Part shown: positions 58,828-64,000 of the stretch, one piece after another
Layout of the letters: every line of letters begins with the position of its first letter
Numbering within the stretch: position 1 is the first letter of the stretch
Source: CAWAMR01 sp963783095
Lineage (GTDB): Bacteria > Planctomycetota > Planctomycetia > Gemmatales > Gemmataceae
Assembly (NCBI GenBank): GCA_963783095.1
Contig: CAWAMR010000023.1
Location: forward strand, 62,001-126,000
Direction: 5' to 3'
Length of the DNA: 64,000 nt
The notes under the pieces: generated by a model
Told to the model about the DNA's origin: nothing
The model's input: the letters and a program-made list of their open reading frames with translations, nothing else
Database searches by the model: none
Made by a program: the position numbers and the translations under genes

Positions 58828-59379
58828 TCAATTGAGCGCTCGATCGAACTTCTTTCGCAAAGCATCGGGCCGGCCGCCCAGTTGGTCGGCAATTTCAGAC
58901 CATTCCTTACCGATGGCGCGAAGATCGGCGAGCGCTCTCTCCTCGTCGGACATTCTTTTTCGAAACTGTTCGATAAGATCCTTGGCCAACACGACCTGAC
59001 TGGGGGAAGAAGCATTGCCGGCGGGATCGTGCTCTCGAACGTCTCGAAGCTCGATCCGCCGGACGTCGCGACACTCCGCCTGTTCTTTTCTCACTTTGTC
59101 CATCAGTTTGTTACGAGCCATCGAGACGAGCAGTTTGACCAGTTGGGCGGGTGTGTCGATGTGGTATTGACTCAGTGCTGTGCGTATGAAGAAACTGGCG
59201 AGCACAGACTGGCAAATATCGATGGAATCGATGGATCGTCGAATCCGGGCGTTCAACATCCAGATGCGAACGGCCCGGCGAACCGCAGGTTCATACTGGC
59301 GGACGATTTGCTCAGCAGCAACCGCATCACCGGATCGAACTCCGCGTACTAAATCGTGAAAGGAATCGACTTTGGTCAC
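58828..59379 (-). CDS. ECF-type RNA polymerase sigma factor, premature stop
   Basis: About 183 residues. Region 2 is visible in FHDLVRGVRSGDAVAAEQIV, EPAVRRAVRIWMLNA and DSIDICQSVLASFF; region 4 is in MSDEERALADLRAIGKEWSE and IADQLGGRPDALRKKFDRAL. The GTG at 59377-59379 gives a normal family start (TKVDSFHDLVRGV); the frame is open up to an ATG at 59442 that overlaps the next gene. A TGA at 58828-58830 ends the frame after DRALN, but the same frame continues IARELGLSDFHDE to a TAA overlapping the kinase start. That is the expected family end, so the TGA looks like a C-to-T change or error. The missing tail is short, so the protein may still work. It probably responds to the kinase encoded downstream. 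Confidence 0.8.
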   Translation of the reverse strand: MTKVDSFHDLVRGVRSGDAVAAEQIVRQYEPAVRRAVRIWMLNARIRRSIDSIDICQSVLASFFIRTALSQYHIDTPAQLVKLLVSMARNKLMDKVRKEQAECRDVRRIELRDVREHDPAGNASSPSQVVLAKDLIEQFRKRMSDEERALADLRAIGKEWSEIADQLGGRPDALRKKFDRALN

Positions 59380-59416
59380 GTCTGCCTCGAATCCGGTGGT
59401 TTCGACTTTTCCCGAT

Positions 59417-60238
59417 TTACGGATAGACCTCGAGCGCTGCACTCAATCGGGGATTCGATAACATTTCGGCCAGGTGGTGCTCTGCGTAATTGTGCAGGAT
59501 CGCGGTGGAAGGGAACTGGGAGATGAATTGTCGCACCATCTTTTCCAGTTCTCCACGTTGTGCCGCAAGATCCTTCGCATTCAAAGAGCGAACTTTCTTC
59601 AGGTATTGATCCACCCTTTCGCGAACCAATCGGCTGCGAACCGAATCGGAACCTCCGAGTTGCCAGCTTATCTCGTCGGCAAGATTTTCGGCAACCTCTT
59701 TCCATTGGTCATCCTTCAATTTCCCGACAATATCGAGGACTCCAAGCAGCTCTTCATCCGGATCGGGCAGTTCCTCGATCTGGGAAGCGTAAAACGCCGC
59801 AACCTGATGGGGCTTCAAATTATGCAGCAGCTCGACAGCTCGTTTTTTCGCTGCCGGCGTGATTCTCAGGTGATCGTCCAGATCGGCCTCCTCTTTTCCC
59901 AGCGTATCGCTGAGGAGATCCTCCAGGTCCAGAATCTTTTCATCGTCTTTCTGGATCAGCGCCGCCCTGAGATCCGCTAGTGCTTTTCGAACTTTCTCAC
60001 TCCCCTTTCCATCCATCCTGGTATCGTTCCTGGGCGCGGTCTCCACCGTCAGTTTCTTGAGCGCGGCGAGTTGTTCGGATGTCATTTGAAAGCGATGCAA
60101 GGTTTGCAGGGCGGAAACTTCAAGGCTTAGTTGGCTCAGCGAAACATCTTTTGTCTTGGGATCGGCAGCAAGGCAACTCTGCGCGGCGATCGAGGAAAAG
60201 ATCAGCGCCCATAGCGTTTGATATATCTTACTCGGCAT
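59417..60238 (-). CDS. Secreted helical protein, unknown function
   Basis: An intact 273-residue protein from MPSKIYQTLWALIFSSIAAQ, with a signal peptide ending near SCLAADP. The mature part is mostly helical (LQTLHRFQMTSEQLAALKKL, KVRKALADLRAALIQKDDEK, AAKKRAVELLHNLKPHQVAA, RVDQYLKKVRSLNAKDLAAQ). It has no enzyme motif I recognise. Similar secreted helical proteins with an LT(V/P)EQ-like segment occur near planctomycete ECF-kinase loci. Its stop overlaps the far upstream end of the sigma-factor frame, so it is probably in the same transcript. Confidence 0.72.
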   Translation of the reverse strand: MPSKIYQTLWALIFSSIAAQSCLAADPKTKDVSLSQLSLEVSALQTLHRFQMTSEQLAALKKLTVETAPRNDTRMDGKGSEKVRKALADLRAALIQKDDEKILDLEDLLSDTLGKEEADLDDHLRITPAAKKRAVELLHNLKPHQVAAFYASQIEELPDPDEELLGVLDIVGKLKDDQWKEVAENLADEISWQLGGSDSVRSRLVRERVDQYLKKVRSLNAKDLAAQRGELEKMVRQFISQFPSTAILHNYAEHHLAEMLSNPRLSAALEVYP

Positions 60239-60347
60239 GATTGGCTCCTCACAAGGTAAAGGTTGGGATCGGATTCAATAATCGGGGGGAAATTCCGGTG
60301 CGGATCGGCATCCTTTCACCGGATGATCGATTCGACGACAGCTGTCA

Positions 60348-61103
60348 TCACCTTCTCTTGCTGTGGCGAGAGGCGCTTTTGTGCGCGGCACCTCTATGCG
60401 CGACGCTTTTGTGTGCGACGCTCTTGTGTGCTGCACCTTTGTGCGCGACGGTCCTGTGTGCGACGCTCCTATGCGCAACGCTCCTACGCGCGGCGTTGTG
60501 GCGAGAAGCAGAATGATTGGCTTTCGCATTTCGGTGCGAGGATGCCTTCGCTCGCGCTGCAGCGCTCTTTTGGTGCTTCGAATTCTTGTGCGACGACAGG
60601 TACTTATTGAGTTGATGATCGACCTTGCTCAATTCGCGACGGGCCGGTGTTTCGCCGCCCTGCCGCGGTCCGTTGGAATTGTTGGATGTCGTCCGGCGGT
60701 GCGGACTGGCGTTTTTCCGCGATACGTACCGATTGAGTTGACTCTTGATCTTCCGTAATTCAGCGCGTGCTGCTGAACTGGCGGATGATCCGGAGCCTGA
60801 GTTACCACCGGAGCCGGCAGATGAACCGCCGCCGCCGCCACCGCCGCCGCCCGAAGCAAGGAACTGGTTAAGTTGATTATCGATCCACTGAAGCTCACCA
60901 GCAGTCAGTCCTCCGTTGTGGTGGTGTCTGCGATGATGGCGTCTTTTTTTCAATCCCGCCAGGAATTGATTGAGTTCATTATCGATCTTTTGCAGTTGGT
61001 TGGCCGGAGCCGCAGCCACCGCAACGTCCGGCAAAGCGAACGTACCTGCGACGAAACCGGCCAGGACCAGCCAGTTTGCGCGGGTTTTGCAGTTGGTAAA
61101 CAT
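60348..61103 (-). CDS. Basic, repeat-rich secreted protein
   Basis: 251 residues with a signal peptide (WLVLAGFVAGTFALPDVAVA). Four copies of a 14-residue motif occur at residues 36-49, 70-83, 115-128 and 157-170 (QLQKIDNELNQFLA, ELQWIDNQLNQFLA, ELRKIKSQLNRYVS, ELSKVDHQLNKYLS), separated by low-complexity linkers: His/Arg-rich, Gly/Ser-rich and Asn/Ser-rich. The C-terminal 45 residues are a five-residue repeat of the type SVAHK/R (with GAAHK variants), strongly positive and H1-like. The DNA of this end is a 15-bp tandem repeat (60375-60500). I know no family with this plan. It could bind an acidic polymer or DNA outside the cell, or be matrix material. Confidence 0.7.
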   Translation of the reverse strand: MFTNCKTRANWLVLAGFVAGTFALPDVAVAAAPANQLQKIDNELNQFLAGLKKRRHHRRHHHNGGLTAGELQWIDNQLNQFLASGGGGGGGGGSSAGSGGNSGSGSSASSAARAELRKIKSQLNRYVSRKNASPHRRTTSNNSNGPRQGGETPARRELSKVDHQLNKYLSSHKNSKHQKSAAARAKASSHRNAKANHSASRHNAARRSVAHRSVAHRTVAHKGAAHKSVAHKSVAHRGAAHKSASRHSKRR

Positions 61104-61275
61104 ACCTCATCTCCCATTGAACGAATCTTCATCGGTGCCGATCCGAAAGCGTTGCGATCGGCTACCCACAAAGTTAATCGCAATGGGAGATGCTCAGCGG
61201 ACGCCTCCGCGAAGAAATTTGTCGGAAAAGTTGAGACTTCTCGCTGGACGCGACGCTCATATAGGTCCGGCGATC

Positions 61276-61422
61276 CCCGCGTTTTGCGCAAACGCGGCTA
61301 CCCGGGAGGTCGCGGCACTTCAATGCAGCCGGGCCCTGGGGCGGCGCAGCCCGCGTTCTGCGAGAACGCGGCTACACCCCAGAAGCTGCTCGCCTGTAGC
61401 CGCGTTCGCGCAGAACGCGGGC
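61276..61422. repeat. Three GTAG-headed REP palindromes
   Basis: Three copies of gtagccgcgtt(c/t)-ncgca-gaacgcggg: two on the minus strand (ending near 61301 and about 61373) and one on the plus strand from 61395. They belong to the same family as the two palindromes inside the MITE at 53984-54205. The 470-bp gap 61104-61573 otherwise holds nothing I can support. Confidence 0.8.
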
Positions 61423-61573
61423 TGCGCTGCCTCAAGCATTCGCGTCTAGCGAGAAGTCTCGAAGAATTCGAACCGGAAGGTAATAGAAACACGCCAGAGA
61501 ACAGAAGGCAGAGGCCGGAACAAGAGCTTGCGGGCTTTTATGGCCTCTGACTTCTGTTCTTCGGCCTTCGGAA

Positions 61574-63922
61574 TCAATCAGAAATGTTGCCCAGGAAGGT
61601 TTCGTAGGCCATCTTGTCGCCAACTTCCTTTTTCTGAAGGTCTGCCAGCTTGGCATCGAGGTCGTTCATTTCTTTTTCCTGTTTGGTGAACTTGGCCAGA
61701 TAGGCGATATAGATCTCCGAATCTCTGGGGAATTCGCGCAGGTTCTGACGCAGCCGATCCTGATCCTTGGTGATCGTCTTGATGCGCTCGTCGACCGTTT
61801 CGATTTGCCGGCGAGTCGAGTCCCAGACCCCTTTCACTTGCAACGCCTCCGCCAACTTGGCTTTCAGTTCCGGCGATGCCGCATTGAGGTTGATGAAGGA
61901 GCGGATTTGATCGTCGGTGTTGTTGGTCAACGAGACTTGAGTCTCTAAAGTTCGTTCTTCCCGAACGGTGTAGCTCAGATCCTTCTTGGACCCGACCGAC
62001 ACCTGGAAACGAAAGGTGTCCGCAGCTTCCTCTGCTGGTTTATTGTCGCCGACAAACGTAAACCCTTGACTCTTGCGGTTGGGATGCTCCAGCAACAGCA
62101 CGCGATCCGTCGTGGAGCGATTGCTGATGTCGTAGACGGTTTCCTCGCGGATCAGCGTTTCGGTGGTGATGACCCCTTTGTTGGCTTTGACTTTGGTGAT
62201 ACGAGGGGTGAAGCTGCCAATCACGAAGCTGACCTCGGTGCCCTGATCGATGGCGTAAGAGATGAGCCTTTCTTCGCCGGGTTGCATGTCGAGCACTCGA
62301 CTATCGCCCGCGTAGGTCGAACCCTCGAATACGGTGATGGGGCCTTGAGAAAGATAGTTCCCTGAAGTGTTCTTGAACTTCAAACCGAGCAGCGGATGCC
62401 TGGCCTGCACAGTTGGGTTATAGATGCTGACGCGTTGACCCTCGACATCCTTGTTGATGATAGGAAGCAACGCCGATTTTTGCCGGCCCAGGGTGACCGG
62501 CTGGTCGATGACATACTGGAAATAATCGCCCAACTGGGAGGCCGAGGCGACATTAGGAACACTACGCCCGGCATCGAGTTGCTGTTTCATCTGTTCGGCG
62601 ACCTTGCCGGCGTATTCTTTGCGATTCTTTATCTGTGCCCAACGATCCTTGCCTGACGTCACCGGGATGGGCTCCGTGGGAGCAGAACCGAGTTCCAACG
62701 TCTTTTGAATTTGGAGGAAATTCATTTCCTCATTGTCGTTATGGCCCTTATCTACCATGTCCCTGCGATGCACAATCTTCGACATTTCCATCATCGCCGT
62801 AGTAGCGGGGTTGTTCGGGTCGAGTTCGTTTGCTTGGGTCGCTATATTCTTAGCTTCCTCGAATTTGTGTTCCTTGACCAACCGATTATACTCTCTCAAC
62901 AGCGCAGCCACCTGTTCGTCTTTGGTTTTGGCGGCAAGCATATCTCGTCTCAATGCCCCCGAGTAAGTCTGGGGCCGTAACGATGCGAAAAGTTCCGGCT
63001 CCACGTTGGGCCGACTGATGTAGAGAGGATTGTAAAGATCCATCTGGAAGGAAATCGGCCGACCTGAGATCAACGCCATCTCGACGCCGTTCCAGTCTTC
63101 CGAGGTTGGATTCTCGACGACGGCCCAGCCTTGAAGGTATGGCTTGTTCTTCTGGTCCAACACCAGTCGATACGTGGTCTTCCAGATCGGGTTTTCGATG
63201 ACGTAGCCTACCTGGACTTTCCGTTTCCCCTCGCCGCTAAAGTGCAAGCTGACCGCTTTCTTCTGGGCGTCGTGGCTCTGAGCCAGTGTTTCCAGCGCCC
63301 GACGCATTTCGTTTTCAAGAACGGGATTGGTGAAGCGAATGCGTTGAATCTCGGTCAACTTGATGCTGCGCATCCCCTCCTGACACCACAGGTTGACCAC
63401 TTCGATCTCCTGGGTAACCTCCTTGGCGGTGGTGCGCTTAACTTCGATCCCCATGATCTTGCCGGTGAGCGTTCCCGGTGCTGCGACCGCGGCTTGCTGC
63501 GTGACCACTTCGACCTGTTCGCCACGCGCCTGATGCAGAATTTGCAGGAAACTGGGGTTGCTGCTGAGGTCGATGGCGAATGACTTCAAGGTTCGATCGA
63601 TAGGCTCCCGGCCATCGTAAGTGACCGCCGAAACGCGGCCCTTCTCCGAGAAATCTTGAAGGACCATCGACTTTATGAGGTCGTTGATGTCCTGTTCCGG
63701 GAAGGTCAAATCGACTTGCGCATCACCTTCAATTTCGCCCGAACGGGAAAAATGAGCCACTCCCGATGAGAAGAGAATCACGCGCGAGATCGGTAGTGTT
63801 GTGGCCGGCTTGAGGTCGGTTTTTGTAAGTTTGTCGGGAGCTGAGTTGGCATATTGAGTGAGAAGAACTGCCGACAGGATCACTCCTCCCAGAACGGGAG
63901 CAAACCAGAAAAGTCGTCGCAT
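61574..63922 (-). CDS. DUF4139 domain protein
   Basis: An intact protein of about 782 residues from the ATG at 63920-63922, with aaggaga 6 bases upstream. A signal/anchor (WFAPVLGGVILSAVLLTQYA) is followed by ISRVILFSSGVAHFSRSGEI, which starts the N-terminal domain typical of DUF4139 proteins. The middle DUF4139 fold includes YVIENPIWKTTYRLVLD, WAVVENPTSEDWNGVEMALI and SGRPISFQMDLYNPLY. A tetratricopeptide-like piece (about residues 340-375) interrupts it, and the C-terminus after about residue 700 is a coiled coil (VDERIKTITKDQDRLRQNLR, KQEKEMNDLDAKLADLQKKE). The family is common in planctomycetes with unknown function, and is probably exported. Downstream genes are not in the same operon. 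Confidence 0.87.
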   Translation of the reverse strand: MRRLFWFAPVLGGVILSAVLLTQYANSAPDKLTKTDLKPATTLPISRVILFSSGVAHFSRSGEIEGDAQVDLTFPEQDINDLIKSMVLQDFSEKGRVSAVTYDGREPIDRTLKSFAIDLSSNPSFLQILHQARGEQVEVVTQQAAVAAPGTLTGKIMGIEVKRTTAKEVTQEIEVVNLWCQEGMRSIKLTEIQRIRFTNPVLENEMRRALETLAQSHDAQKKAVSLHFSGEGKRKVQVGYVIENPIWKTTYRLVLDQKNKPYLQGWAVVENPTSEDWNGVEMALISGRPISFQMDLYNPLYISRPNVEPELFASLRPQTYSGALRRDMLAAKTKDEQVAALLREYNRLVKEHKFEEAKNIATQANELDPNNPATTAMMEMSKIVHRRDMVDKGHNDNEEMNFLQIQKTLELGSAPTEPIPVTSGKDRWAQIKNRKEYAGKVAEQMKQQLDAGRSVPNVASASQLGDYFQYVIDQPVTLGRQKSALLPIINKDVEGQRVSIYNPTVQARHPLLGLKFKNTSGNYLSQGPITVFEGSTYAGDSRVLDMQPGEERLISYAIDQGTEVSFVIGSFTPRITKVKANKGVITTETLIREETVYDISNRSTTDRVLLLEHPNRKSQGFTFVGDNKPAEEAADTFRFQVSVGSKKDLSYTVREERTLETQVSLTNNTDDQIRSFINLNAASPELKAKLAEALQVKGVWDSTRRQIETVDERIKTITKDQDRLRQNLREFPRDSEIYIAYLAKFTKQEKEMNDLDAKLADLQKKEVGDKMAYETFLGNISD

Positions 63923-64000
63923 TGCAATCTCCTTGGCGGAAAAATCGATCGCGTCCCAGAGTAGGACTGGGAACGATGATACCGACAAGGAGAATCGCTT

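Overview
The window looks like chromosomal DNA of a planctomycete, most likely a relative of Gemmata (Gemmataceae). The evidence is the gene content: secreted DUF1552/DUF1592 and DUF1549-DUF1553/DUF1501 pairs, CxxCH proteins of the planctomycete cytochrome type, a DUF1080 protein, an ECF sigma factor beside a giant Ser/Thr kinase with WD40 repeats, a WD40-TIGR02996-LRR protein and a secreted multi-EF-hand protein. No rRNA, tRNA or CRISPR array was recognised. The genus is inferred, not proven.

Layout. 0-6.4 kb: a membrane protein, an acidic/basic small protein, an AAA+ ATPase, ispG (isoprenoid pathway), an unknown protein and an HNH protein. 7-13.8 kb: a minus-strand group made of a DUF971 protein, an M48-type metallopeptidase and a ~1,700-residue protein combining a kinase-C-lobe-like region, an SF1 (COG1112-type) helicase and a restriction-nuclease-like end. 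The last two are coupled by an ATGA overlap and are the best candidate here for an uncharacterised defence or repair system. 13.8-15.5 kb: an FMN hydroxy-acid oxidase and a retropepsin-like protease. 15.6-21 kb: the DUF1552/DUF1592 pair, a heavy-metal-domain protein and a DUF1080 protein. 21-23 kb: tRNA-dihydrouridine synthase and an aldo/keto reductase. 23.1-24.1 kb: a REP-associated tyrosine transposase framed by GTAG-headed REP palindromes. 24-29.3 kb: a PEP-utilising (rifampin phosphotransferase-like) enzyme, a PQQ-type beta-propeller and a membrane protein. 30-33 kb: a large family-5 solute-binding protein. 34-37.4 kb: a two-heme-motif protein followed by a tandem duplication of a secreted protein gene. 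37.7-41.5 kb: WD40 and zinc-ribbon remnants at a small inverted-repeat element, then clpB. 41.9-49 kb: the WD40-LRR protein, a lone ParA-like ATPase, a DUF4287 protein, a vapBC-like module and a methyltransferase/flavoprotein pair. 49-54 kb: a DUF1549/1553-DUF1501-EF-hand operon. 54-60 kb: the WD40 kinase, its sigma factor and a secreted protein. 60-64 kb: a repeat-rich basic secreted protein and a DUF4139 protein.

Many conserved genes, including the normally essential ispG, are broken by several frame changes although the family sequence continues without loss in another frame. Long genes such as clpB, the DUF4139 gene and the WD40-LRR gene are intact. I read most breaks as consensus insertion/deletion errors and give one reconstructed span per gene; the exact protein sequences of those genes should not be trusted.

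Intergenic DNA carries several families of short palindromic repeats: three different GTAG-headed REP families, an apparent IS630-type miniature element, and long tandem hairpins.
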